NCBI RefSeq assembly: GCF_013140855.1
Contig: NZ_JABBPG010000003.1
Span: forward strand, 1 to 64,000
DNA: 64,000 bases
DNA from: Pseudoalteromonas caenipelagi
GTDB lineage: Bacteria; Pseudomonadota; Gammaproteobacteria; Enterobacterales; Alteromonadaceae
Reading direction: 5' to 3'
Shown: positions 56,720 through 64,000 of the stretch, piece by piece
How positions within the stretch are numbered: position 1 is the stretch's first letter
Layout of the letters: each line of letters starts with the position of its first letter
Position numbers and translations under genes: made by a program
The notes under the pieces: generated by a model
What the model saw: only the letters and a program-made list of their open reading frames with translations
Database searches by the model: none
Told to the model about the DNA's origin: nothing

Positions 56720-57067
56720 ATGACAGCTAAAAATACTGCAACCAGTAAATCGAATAGCAAAACTAACTCAGCAACCAATTCTGCGCACACGATGGATAGT
56801 GATGTTGCTCATCCTGTTTCAGATAAACTTGCTGACTCGTTACATCATACTGTAGATGGTTTGCATTCGACCGCAGCACAGGCTGAAGAGGCACTCAGGA
56901 CCAAAAGTGGTGAATCTACAACGGCTATAAAAGCGCAATCAAGGTTGCTAAGACAAAAGTGGAATAATTCAAGCGTGAAACAATATGCGTCAGAAAACCC
57001 TGTGAAAGCGGCTGGGGTAGCATTTACAGCAGGTGCTTTGTTAACGTTATTTTTAAGGAAGAAATGA
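56720..57067 (+). CDS. DUF883 (YqjD/ElaB-like) membrane-anchored protein
   Basis: A 115-residue protein. The N-terminus is Ser/Thr/Asn-rich and low in complexity. A helical middle (VSDKLADSLHHTVDGLHSTAAQAEEAL) leads to ENPVKAAGVAFTAGALLTLFLRKK-type C-terminal anchor (seen in short as AAGVAFTAGALLTLF then RKK). E. coli YqjD and ElaB are stationary-phase proteins that bind inner membrane and ribosomes. First gene of a three-gene operon after a sigma-54-type promoter. Confidence 0.85.
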   Translation: MTAKNTATSKSNSKTNSATNSAHTMDSDVAHPVSDKLADSLHHTVDGLHSTAAQAEEALRTKSGESTTAIKAQSRLLRQKWNNSSVKQYASENPVKAAGVAFTAGALLTLFLRKK

Positions 57068-57068
57068 G

Positions 57069-57479
57069 ATGAAAGAGTCACTTAGTTCTGCACACTCGGA
57101 ACAAGGCTCAGTAAGTCTGAAAGCGCAATTTGACGCGCTTTCAGATCAAGGCCGTCAGTTAATAGCAAGTTATATCGACTTGTTTTCGAATTACTCCGAC
57201 TTGCTCAAAGCAAAGCTAAAAGCGAATTTGAAGATACTTATGACTATTTTCTCACTCATTGTCGCTGCGGTTATGCTTTTAACTATGGTGTGGGCAAGTC
57301 TGCAAGTGGTATTTGCCTATGCCTTAGTGTCGACGGGATTTAGTTGGTATGCATCAGCTGGCGTGGTAATGACAGTGAATGTTGTACTGGTTTATTACCT
57401 AATTGCAACTGCAGTAAAGTTATTTGATAAAGCCAGTGGTGATTTGTTAGATGACTTCTTCAATATTGATAATGAATAG
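57069..57479 (+). CDS. YqjE-like/phage holin family membrane protein
   Basis: A 136-residue protein with a cytoplasmic helical N-terminus, two transmembrane helices (about 56-82 and 90-114) and an acidic C-terminus, matching the YqjE or holin-X family. It starts one base after the DUF883 stop, in the usual yqjD-yqjE order. A role in membrane stress is assumed from E. coli and Pseudomonas clusters; no lytic function is implied. Confidence 0.83.
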   Translation: MKESLSSAHSEQGSVSLKAQFDALSDQGRQLIASYIDLFSNYSDLLKAKLKANLKILMTIFSLIVAAVMLLTMVWASLQVVFAYALVSTGFSWYASAGVVMTVNVVLVYYLIATAVKLFDKASGDLLDDFFNIDNE

Positions 57480-57486
57480 GATCACT

Positions 57487-57741
57487 ATGACGCTCTTAGC
57501 AACTCACATTTACAAATTGACTAATGCTGAAGTGAATGAATGTAGGAACCATTACCACAAAGCGCTGTTACGTCATACTCTCATTAAGGCTTGCATATCT
57601 ACTCAGTTAAAGGAAGCTCTGTGCTCACCGGTGATATTGGCTGGAGTATTCGCAGGAGGAATTGTTGCATGTCGGTCTAAACGATTTAAAACGCTTAGGC
57701 GATTGGCTCGGCTTAGACAGATAATATTGCAAATAGGGTGA
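57487..57741 (+). CDS. YqjK-like small protein
   Basis: An 84-residue protein, basic, with one hydrophobic segment near residues 48-62 (SPVILAGVFAGGIVAC) and an Arg-rich tail. Its position after yqjD- and yqjE-like genes, its length and the single helix fit YqjK. The frame opens at 57451 inside the YqjE-like gene, but AGGA precedes the ATG at 57487. Last gene of the operon. Confidence 0.7.
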   Translation: MTLLATHIYKLTNAEVNECRNHYHKALLRHTLIKACISTQLKEALCSPVILAGVFAGGIVACRSKRFKTLRRLARLRQIILQIG

Positions 57742-57760
57742 TAGTTTGTGTATCACCCTA
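57734..57760. terminator. Hairpin between convergent operons
   Basis: A perfect 10-base-pair stem (TAGGGTGATA/TATCACCCTA) with a 7-base loop, overlapping the YqjK-like stop. It separates the stress operon from the minus signalling operon. T-runs are short. Confidence 0.6.
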
Positions 57761-57773
57761 AAGGCCAATGCTG

Positions 57774-59738
57774 TTATCCATATTCGTGTTCTAGCAAAGT
57801 TCTTAGATCGGGCAAAGATACAGGCTTGAGTAACACTTTATCAATATTTCCTGCTGATAATCGTTGAGGCTCTGGGTCTGAACCGCTCACAATCACTATT
57901 TTTTGGTTAGGATTTATCGCGCGAATTTTCTTTGCAGCATCAAAGCCTGAACCATCGGGCAGCGCCAGATCAAGTAGTACTAAATCGAAGTTTTCAACTT
58001 CATGGTACAGGGAAAGGCTACTACTTATGTCGTTTGTTTGACTGACATTCGCGCCAAGCGATGAAAGTAACAAAGTCATCAGCTCTCTGGCATCATCATC
58101 ATCTTCTACTAGGAGAATTTGCTTTGTGTTAAATGACGGTGTTGACGAAGAGCGTGATGTTACTGCTTTACTTTTAATGGCTCCTAAATGGGAGGACAAG
58201 GTACTGTGTATTTGAGCGACATTGATTGGTTTGGTCAAACAATCATTAAAACCAAGCGCTTCTAGCGTCTCTTTATTGCCTTTTTGAGCTGCGGCAGTGA
58301 GCGCTACAATGGGGGTTTCAATGCTTTGTTTTCTGATTGCGAGAATTGCTTCTCGGCCATCCATTTGTGGCATATGCAAATCCATGAAGACTAAATCGAT
58401 ATTATTGGTGTGACTTAAAATATCGACCGCTTGCTTACCATTATCTGCCACAGTTACGGTTGCACCTGTATTGGAAATTAAGTCTGTAATTAAAGTTCTA
58501 ATTTCAGGTACGTCCTCGACCACAAGTACGTGACCACTTAAACATGGAATAGGGGGAGGTACAGTTTCTGCTGTTGTTTGTTGTAAGTTTAATTGCACCA
58601 TTGGCACTTGATGTGCGTCTACTTCTTTGCTTAGGGTATCGACATAAAATGAAAATAGGCTGCCTTGACCAAGCGTAGATTTGACTGTTAGCCCTCCACC
58701 GAGCAACTCTATGAGTGCTGAACTGATCGCCAGACCAAGACCTGCCCCTTCATTTGTTTTAGTGGTGGTGTCTTGAACTTGCTCAAATGGATTGAATATA
58801 CGTTTGAGCTTTGTTTCGGGAATACCAATTCCTGTATCTTCGATTGAGAAATATAGCCGCGCTTGTTTGAATTCAAGTTTGATGCTAATAGCACCTGAAT
58901 CAGTGAACTTAATGGCGTTATAAATAATATTAGTGAGCACTTGGCGAAGACGTGTTGTGTCATTAAATATTCTTTCAGGTATTGCTGATTTGGCCGAAAT
59001 GGAAAAATTCAGATTTTTCTTTTTGGCAGCCATGCGAAATAAGCTTTGTAAGTCAGCAAGAAAATCATTAATTGCAAACCATTCCTTAGACAAAGATATG
59101 GTGTTAGCCTTTATTTTTGATAAATCTAATACGTCATTAAGAAGGCTAAGCAAGTGCTGGCTGTTGTTATTGATTATGGATAGCTCTGGTTTGATACTGT
59201 CTAGTTCATGGCGAGTGAGTAATAGGTCTGTGTAGCCCATAATGGAGGTTAGTGGAGTTCTAAGCTCGTGACTTAAATGTGCTAAAAATCTATCTTTGGC
59301 GCGATTGTCGGCTTCAACTCTAAGCCTTTCTAAGCGTTCGTTGGTTAGTTCTTTGCGAGCAAGGGCATAACGAATTGCGCGGATAAATCGTACGCTATTT
59401 ATCTCTGACTTTACAAGAAAGTCTTCAGCTCCGAGTTCAAGCGCTCGATTATCTAATATGGGATCTGCTTGTCCTGTGAGCATAATAAAAGGTGTTGAGT
59501 TACCCATTTCTTTTGCGGCTTGTAAAACAGACAGGCCTGTGTGAGCACCAAGTTGATAATCTAATAGGCACAGATCAAATGTTGTGTGCTCAAGCTCGGA
59601 GGTAATTTCTTCATAATTACTTAGCCAAGTTACTTTAAAGTCAAAGTCGAGCATTTCATTGAGATAATCCGAAGCGAGTATGTAATCATCTTCATCATCT
59701 TCAATTAGTAATAGTTTTATCGTTTTATCATTACCCAT
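57774..59738 (-). CDS. Hybrid histidine kinase with three receiver domains
   Basis: A 654-residue cytoplasmic protein: receiver 1 (about 7-128, Asp60), HisKA with His157 (LSHELRTPLTS), HATPase_c (GAGLGLAIS), receiver 2 (about 410-525, VFMDLHMPQMDG) and receiver 3 (about 540-652, LVLLDLALPDGSG). There is no membrane segment, so its first receiver or a partner must supply the signal. It is the last gene of the minus operon that begins with the sigma-54 activator, 13 bases after the single-domain receiver. Confidence 0.88.
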   Translation of the reverse strand: MGNDKTIKLLLIEDDEDDYILASDYLNEMLDFDFKVTWLSNYEEITSELEHTTFDLCLLDYQLGAHTGLSVLQAAKEMGNSTPFIMLTGQADPILDNRALELGAEDFLVKSEINSVRFIRAIRYALARKELTNERLERLRVEADNRAKDRFLAHLSHELRTPLTSIMGYTDLLLTRHELDSIKPELSIINNNSQHLLSLLNDVLDLSKIKANTISLSKEWFAINDFLADLQSLFRMAAKKKNLNFSISAKSAIPERIFNDTTRLRQVLTNIIYNAIKFTDSGAISIKLEFKQARLYFSIEDTGIGIPETKLKRIFNPFEQVQDTTTKTNEGAGLGLAISSALIELLGGGLTVKSTLGQGSLFSFYVDTLSKEVDAHQVPMVQLNLQQTTAETVPPPIPCLSGHVLVVEDVPEIRTLITDLISNTGATVTVADNGKQAVDILSHTNNIDLVFMDLHMPQMDGREAILAIRKQSIETPIVALTAAAQKGNKETLEALGFNDCLTKPINVAQIHSTLSSHLGAIKSKAVTSRSSSTPSFNTKQILLVEDDDDARELMTLLLSSLGANVSQTNDISSSLSLYHEVENFDLVLLDLALPDGSGFDAAKKIRAINPNQKIVIVSGSDPEPQRLSAGNIDKVLLKPVSLPDLRTLLEHEYG

Positions 59739-59751
59739 TTAATGCTCCATT

Positions 59752-60198
59752 TTAGGGGAGTTCTACAATTTCAATCCAATATTTTCCTAAGTTTTTCATT
59801 AACTCCACTAAGCCTTCAAAGTTGACGGGCTTTGAAATATAGGATGCTGCACCAAGGTCATAACCACGAAGCTTGTCTTCTTCTTGCTTGGATGTTGTGA
59901 GAATCACCACGGGAATCTGTCGTAGGTTTACGTCAGCTTTCATTTCTTTGAGTGCTTGCCGGCCATCCATTCTTGGCATATTTAAATCTAGCAAGATGAG
60001 GCTAGGACGAGGGTACATGGTTACATCTTCAAATTTCCCCTCGTTCCGAAGGTACTCAAGAAGTTCAATGCCGTCATTAACAAAATTAATGGTATTGAGC
60101 ACACGGCTTTCTTCTAGTGCATCTTGAGTGAGCATACGATCATCTTCATCATCGTCAGCCATTAAAATGTTAATGGCTCTTGGTTGTAAGTAGTTCAT
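59752..60198 (-). CDS. Single-domain response regulator (Rcp1-like)
   Basis: A 148-residue stand-alone receiver with no output domain. Acidic pocket ADDDEDD at 14-20, Asp71 in LILLDLNMPRMDG, and Lys in YISKPV. The extended loop after the third strand is like Rcp1, the partner of phytochrome-type kinases. It overlaps the end of the CHASE3 kinase gene by 29 bases, so it is the probable immediate acceptor of that kinase's phosphate. Confidence 0.88.
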   Translation of the reverse strand: MNYLQPRAINILMADDDEDDRMLTQDALEESRVLNTINFVNDGIELLEYLRNEGKFEDVTMYPRPSLILLDLNMPRMDGRQALKEMKADVNLRQIPVVILTTSKQEEDKLRGYDLGAASYISKPVNFEGLVELMKNLGKYWIEIVELP

Positions 60199-61678
60199 TG
60201 GTATTATCCTTTACACTGAATGTGTTTGCGTCAGTGGGAAGTAAAATGGTGAAGGTAGCACCACCATCAGGTTGACTAGTAGCATTAATTTGACCGCCAT
60301 GCCGCTCAACGATACGTCTACACACGGCTAAACCAATACCAGTGCCGGCATACTCTTTACGCGTATGTAAGCGCTGAAATGGCGTAAATATTTTCTCAGC
60401 GTATTCTGTAGCGAAGCCAATGCCGTTGTCACTCACTGTTATTTTAAACCAATCTCCCTGATTGTTAAGAGTAATATGATCGGGAGCACTGGTGCTTTCA
60501 CATGTCACTTCTATAATAAGGGCTCGTTGAGCATGGCGAAATTTAACTGCATTAGAGATTAAATTAGAAAACAGTTGGCTAAGTTGACTGGCGTCAGCAA
60601 CAACGACAGGAAGTGGGTGGACAACAATGGTACTTTGACTTTCTTCTATGGCAATTTCTAAATCTTCCGTCACTTTTTGTATAAGAATATTTAGGTTGAC
60701 CTCTTCAAAAGGTTTACCACGGGTTGTGACTCGTGACAATTCTAGTAGGTCAGAAATTAGCGTCGACATACGAACTGCGGCTGAATTCATTCGATTTAGA
60801 TAGTCTCGGCCTTTGTCACCGAGCTGTTCGCCGCAGCTATTGGTTAACCTATCTGCAAACGCACGTATTTTCCTTAAAGGTTCTTGGAGGTCGTGAGATG
60901 CCACAAAGGCAAAATCCTCTAACTCTCTGTTACTGCGGTTTAGCTCCTCTGTATACACTTCCAATGCATGGGTGCGTTCTTTCACTTTTTGTTCCAGCGT
61001 TTGGTTATACGCTTCAAGTTGCTGTTTGGCGAGTTTTTGATTTTTTAGATGTTTAGCGAGTAAAACAAGAATGAATATGCACATAGGTATGCTTAAAACG
61101 GTAAACCAGACAACGTTATTTCTGGCTTGAGTTCTCGCTTTATCTAAGCGCTGTAGTAACTCTTCCCGGATGAGTGTTTCTTCTTCTATAATCACTCGAT
61201 ATAAATCACGCATGTTACCTTGTGATAGCTGTACATCTTGTAAAATTCTCTCGCTTTGTGATTCATCTGAAGATGTTGCCAGCTCGATACTTGCAGTTAA
61301 CGAATGCAATTTTATTTGCGCAAGTTTGGCAAAATTTTCAATGCGCTTTTGCTGAGTACTGCTTTGTGATCTAACTTGTTGCAGCCTCTCTACAGTGCTC
61401 TTGAATTGTGTAATGTTGTTGTTATAACGGGCTAAAAAATCGTGTTCTTTTGATAGTAGGTAGCCTCGTTGGCCTGATTCAGCATTGAGCATGCTAATAT
61501 TCATACTATCGATAGCGAGCATGACCTCACCTGCATTCGTTAGCGCTTTTTGAATACCAGCAATATCTTGAATGTTTTTCAATCCAATGACCGCGTTAGT
61601 GAGGACTGCACCGATGATTAGCACCGCATTGAGCCAAGTGAATCGAGGCATACTTAGTCTACTAATAAAGCCATTCAT
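60170..61678 (-). CDS. CHASE3-domain sensor histidine kinase
   Basis: A 502-residue membrane kinase: helix 1 near 18-36, a periplasmic CHASE3 domain (about 38-180, with NAESGQRGYLLS), helix 2 near 186-208, a coiled coil, HisKA with His262 in ASHDLQEPLRK (phytochrome-kinase type) and HATPase (GTGIGLAVC). The frame is open to a TTG at 61714; the ATG at 61678 starts just before the first helix. It lies within the five-gene signalling operon. The ligand of CHASE3 is unknown. Confidence 0.87.
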   Translation of the reverse strand: MNGFISRLSMPRFTWLNAVLIIGAVLTNAVIGLKNIQDIAGIQKALTNAGEVMLAIDSMNISMLNAESGQRGYLLSKEHDFLARYNNNITQFKSTVERLQQVRSQSSTQQKRIENFAKLAQIKLHSLTASIELATSSDESQSERILQDVQLSQGNMRDLYRVIIEEETLIREELLQRLDKARTQARNNVVWFTVLSIPMCIFILVLLAKHLKNQKLAKQQLEAYNQTLEQKVKERTHALEVYTEELNRSNRELEDFAFVASHDLQEPLRKIRAFADRLTNSCGEQLGDKGRDYLNRMNSAAVRMSTLISDLLELSRVTTRGKPFEEVNLNILIQKVTEDLEIAIEESQSTIVVHPLPVVVADASQLSQLFSNLISNAVKFRHAQRALIIEVTCESTSAPDHITLNNQGDWFKITVSDNGIGFATEYAEKIFTPFQRLHTRKEYAGTGIGLAVCRRIVERHGGQINATSQPDGGATFTILLPTDANTFSVKDNTNELLTTKSH

Positions 61679-61721
61679 GATAGTCGATGTCCTTTGATGC
61701 TTGTGCTCGTCCAATACATAG

Positions 61722-61919
61722 TCATAACTTTGTCATTTTTTGGATAGTGTTACTGCATTCTTTTGTACTGAGAATGATTTGATCTGCTATTTTCTTTATT
61801 TCTTCAGGAGAAATAGATTTATCAACCATGATTTTAAGTAACTCTGCATTCATGGAAATGTGATTTAATGGCTTTCTTGCATCATGGGCGATTTCTTCAA
61901 GTTCTGATTTATATTGCAT
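61722..61919 (-). CDS. Stand-alone HisKA-like phosphoacceptor peptide
   Basis: A 65-residue protein that consists only of a dimerisation/phosphoacceptor-like hairpin. Helix 1 has AHDARKPLNHISM (His12; compare HE-RTPLN in kinases) and helix 2 has KIADQIILSTKECSNTIQKM. No ATPase domain follows: the frame ends and the CHASE3 kinase begins 43 bases later. TTG at 61952 is in frame, but the ATG at 61919 with GGAGG upstream is better. It could act as a phosphotransfer or dimer-blocking partner of the adjacent kinases, or regulate the activator upstream. The family is not known to me. Confidence 0.65.
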   Translation of the reverse strand: MQYKSELEEIAHDARKPLNHISMNAELLKIMVDKSISPEEIKKIADQIILSTKECSNTIQKMTKL

Positions 61920-61948
61920 GGTGTTGTAAACCTCCAAATTAAATAACC

Positions 61949-63334
61949 TCAATGTGAATGCTGATAAGTGTTTAATCTGTTATAGAGTGTTTTTGTACTG
62001 ATCCCAAGGAGCTTAGCTGCGTTGGTTTTATTACCATCTACTGAGTCAAGCGTTTTGTAGATCAGCTCTTTTTCTAATGCTTCGATGGTTGTGCCAACAG
62101 CTATATCAGGTTTGTTAATTAGTTGGTCTTGAGCTTGAACAACCTGACAATCGGCTTGAGTTGTTGCACTGCTGCGTCTTGAAAAAGGTGAGTCAAGCGT
62201 GTCAGGAAAGACCAAGCATTTATGTCGTAAATCGGCCATGATATATGCTCGGTGAATAGTATGCTTAAGCTCACGGATATTGCCAGGCCAGTCATGCTGT
62301 ACAAGCCTATCCAAATCGGGCCTGCTCATAGTGATTTGAGTATCATGTTGCTGATTTAATTCATTGAGAAAATACTTGGCGAGTAATGGAATATCATCTT
62401 TTCTTTCTCTAAGGGGCGCAATCGTGATGGGGAACACAGCCAGACGAAAATAAATATCTTCTCGCAATACTTTATTTTGAGCAATTTCTTCTACAGAGCG
62501 GTTCGTCGCTGATACTACGCGACAGTTTACGGGGGTACTTTTTGTGCCGCCAACCTTTGTAACGGTTTGTGTCTCTAATACGCGCAATAAGTTTGGCTGC
62601 ATATCAATGGGCATTTCTGTTAGTTCATCCAAAAACAGAGTGCCGTTTTTCGCTAATTCAAATACCCCTTGCTTTTGTGCGTTGGCACCGGTGAAAGCCC
62701 CCTTTTCATGACCAAACAATTCACTGCCAATTAAATCTTTGGGGATTGCTCCACAGTTTACCGACACGCGGTCCCCTGTGTTGTTACTTGCATTGTGAAT
62801 TGCCTGAGCGACCATTTCTTTACCAACGCCACTTTCTCCTAACAGCATTACGTTAGCATCGGTTCTGGCAACTCGTTCGATCATTAGATACATCTCTTTC
62901 ATAGCTTCAGATTCGCCAATCAGACAGCCAAAATGGCGTGTGTAGTCTTTGCTGTCTCTTTTACCTTCAACCTTTGTTTTGTGAGATGTGGTAAACAGTA
63001 TTTTTTTTAAATCGTCAGCATCAATTGGCTTGGTTAAGTGGCCAACATTATCATTGCATAATTCAGCAATAGCATTTTTAACACTTGGGTGACCTGTGAC
63101 CATGGTTACAGATGAAGGAATATTTGCGCTTTGAATATAGTCCAGCAGGTGTAATCCGCTGCCGTCGGGGAGCATAAAATCTAACAAAATGTGATCGAAA
63201 GTCTGTGTCGATAGCCATTGCTGTGCCTCTTTAATCGATGCTGCACAATATACGTCACAGTCCAAGTACTCAATTATTCGACATGCAAGTTCAGAGAATT
63301 CCAAGTCATCATCAACCAATAATACGCTTTTCAC
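61949..63334 (-). CDS. NtrC-family sigma-54-dependent response regulator
   Basis: A 461-residue activator: receiver domain (about 3-115, Asp52 in LLDFMLPDG), AAA+ domain with Walker A GESGVGKE at 166-173, the sigma-54-contacting GAFTGA at 212-217, Walker B FLDE, and a Fis-type helix-turn-helix at the C-terminus (GNKTNAAKLLGISTKTLYNRL). All motifs needed for sigma-54 activation are intact. It heads the minus signalling operon. Three sigma-54-like promoters lie 6-9 kb away in the window, before the stress genes, which makes it their likely regulator. Confidence 0.92.
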   Translation of the reverse strand: MKSVLLVDDDLEFSELACRIIEYLDCDVYCAASIKEAQQWLSTQTFDHILLDFMLPDGSGLHLLDYIQSANIPSSVTMVTGHPSVKNAIAELCNDNVGHLTKPIDADDLKKILFTTSHKTKVEGKRDSKDYTRHFGCLIGESEAMKEMYLMIERVARTDANVMLLGESGVGKEMVAQAIHNASNNTGDRVSVNCGAIPKDLIGSELFGHEKGAFTGANAQKQGVFELAKNGTLFLDELTEMPIDMQPNLLRVLETQTVTKVGGTKSTPVNCRVVSATNRSVEEIAQNKVLREDIYFRLAVFPITIAPLRERKDDIPLLAKYFLNELNQQHDTQITMSRPDLDRLVQHDWPGNIRELKHTIHRAYIMADLRHKCLVFPDTLDSPFSRRSSATTQADCQVVQAQDQLINKPDIAVGTTIEALEKELIYKTLDSVDGNKTNAAKLLGISTKTLYNRLNTYQHSH

Positions 63335-63387
63335 TAGTTCATATCCTTTAATGCTTATTCGAGCATTCTATCTAATATTTAGAGTTT

Positions 63388-64000
63388 TTACATGTTGTTT
63401 GAGTTAGCCCAGATAATCGATAAACTTGCAGGCTGTACGCTTATCGTTAAATCGCATGCAGATTCAATTTCGCCATCTATTGAGTACTGAAACATTGAAT
63501 CGCAGCTAATTTGAACTGTTTTTGCTTGATAATGTTGTATTTTAAAATTTTTATTATCGGCCTGCTTGATACTGTTTGTTACAAGCTCCGCTAAACTGAG
63601 CATGCGTTCTGATGCATTATCGGTGTAGTCTAGTTGCGTTATATCAAGCAATCCATCTTGCCAGTCTGGTGCTCCACCACCTTGGGCAAGTAAGGTACTA
63701 AAAGGTGCTGCGTTGGCAACTGCCAAGCTACTGCATTGAACATCTTGTTTGGTCTGCCCGTCTAATGATAGTTTGATAACCATTTTGTGATTTTTTAGCA
63801 GTGCGTTAAAAAAGCCTTGGATATAAGCTAGTTGGCCCATGTTATTTTTTTGCTCTCGATTCGCATGATCAATCATGCGTTCTTCATATCCGATAGCAAC
63901 AACAAGTAAAGCCGTTTGCTCATTACATGTCATGGTATCCATGTTGACAGTTTGGTGGTTTAAGATGGCCTTACTTGCCTCGGTTATTGGGCTGATTTTA
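63388..64000 (-). CDS. Diacylglycerol kinase family lipid kinase (partial)
   Basis: The frame stays open to the right window edge, so the N-terminal catalytic half is missing; at least 204 residues are present. The internal Met at 63942 is not a natural start. The visible part fits the C-terminal half of the YegS/DAGK family: LLVVAIGYEERM (GiGfDa-like), GQLAYIQGFFNALL, and FQYSIDGE, the family's conserved DGE near the end, followed by strands. These enzymes phosphorylate lipids or sphingoid-type substrates. It lies upstream of the sigma-54 activator on the same strand, 53 bases away. Confidence 0.75.
   Translation of the reverse strand, partial: KISPITEASKAILNHQTVNMDTMTCNEQTALLVVAIGYEERMIDHANREQKNNMGQLAYIQGFFNALLKNHKMVIKLSLDGQTKQDVQCSSLAVANAAPFSTLLAQGGGAPDWQDGLLDITQLDYTDNASERMLSLAELVTNSIKQADNKNFKIQHYQAKTVQISCDSMFQYSIDGEIESACDLTISVQPASLSIIWANSNNM

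Overview
The window looks like chromosome from a marine gammaproteobacterium of the Alteromonadales, most probably Pseudoalteromonas or a close relative. The clues are moderately AT-rich DNA, four large TonB-dependent receptors, a beta-glucan utilisation locus, an acrylate-detoxification pair (acuR-acuI), many two-component proteins, and housekeeping genes (dinG, priC, ybaM, polB) of gammaproteobacterial type. The genus is an inference from gene content. I saw no rRNA, tRNA, CRISPR array, transposase or prophage.

Layout. 1-1.55 kb: degenerate repeats, then an unlisted 43-residue double-glycine peptide gene followed by a small membrane protein gene. 1.6-6.8 kb (minus): an RND pump (permease, then adaptor) and, upstream, a secreted Nep1-like (NPP1) cytolysin. 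6.9-11.7 kb (minus): the chain dinG-yfcA-priC-HDAC-comFB-ybaM, with overlapping or abutting reading frames. 12.0-13.7 kb: acuR-acuI with matching operators. 14.3-22.4 kb: TonB receptor, GH16 lichenase-type glucanase and GH3 exo-glucosidase, then a LytS/LytTR two-component pair. 22.6-25.9 kb: DNA polymerase II (polB), and divergently from it a decayed copy of the second half of a polB gene. 26.1-32.2 kb: two tandem paralogous TonB receptors with a gene-conversion tract. 32.2-36 kb: a small beta-barrel protein, an EamA exporter, a sirtuin lacking zinc cysteines and an unknown protein. 35.9-39.6 kb: two receiver/histidine-kinase proteins. 39.6-42.7 kb: a GNAT, then a RimK-like ATP-grasp ligase overlapping a GNAT/C39-peptidase fusion, followed by a REPIN-like repeat. 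43-51.6 kb: SDR, two LysR regulators, a dihaem peroxidase with a BaeSR-like two-component system, a GST and an Asp/Glu racemase. 51.7-54 kb: a fourth TonB receptor.

54.1-63.3 kb appears to be one envelope-stress system. It has a minus operon (DUF2383, DUF1328, lipoprotein), a plus BON-domain gene and a plus operon (YqjD-, YqjE- and YqjK-like). Each unit is preceded by a sequence with sigma-54 -24/-12 spacing. They lie beside a five-gene signalling operon headed by an NtrC-type sigma-54 activator, which also contains a stand-alone phosphoacceptor (HisKA) peptide, a CHASE3 kinase, a single-domain receiver and a three-receiver hybrid kinase. The window ends inside a diacylglycerol-kinase-family gene.

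The observations I rate most interesting are the sigma-54 stress module, the polB remnant, the RimK-like/GNAT-C39 pair, the double-glycine peptide and the stand-alone HisKA peptide.
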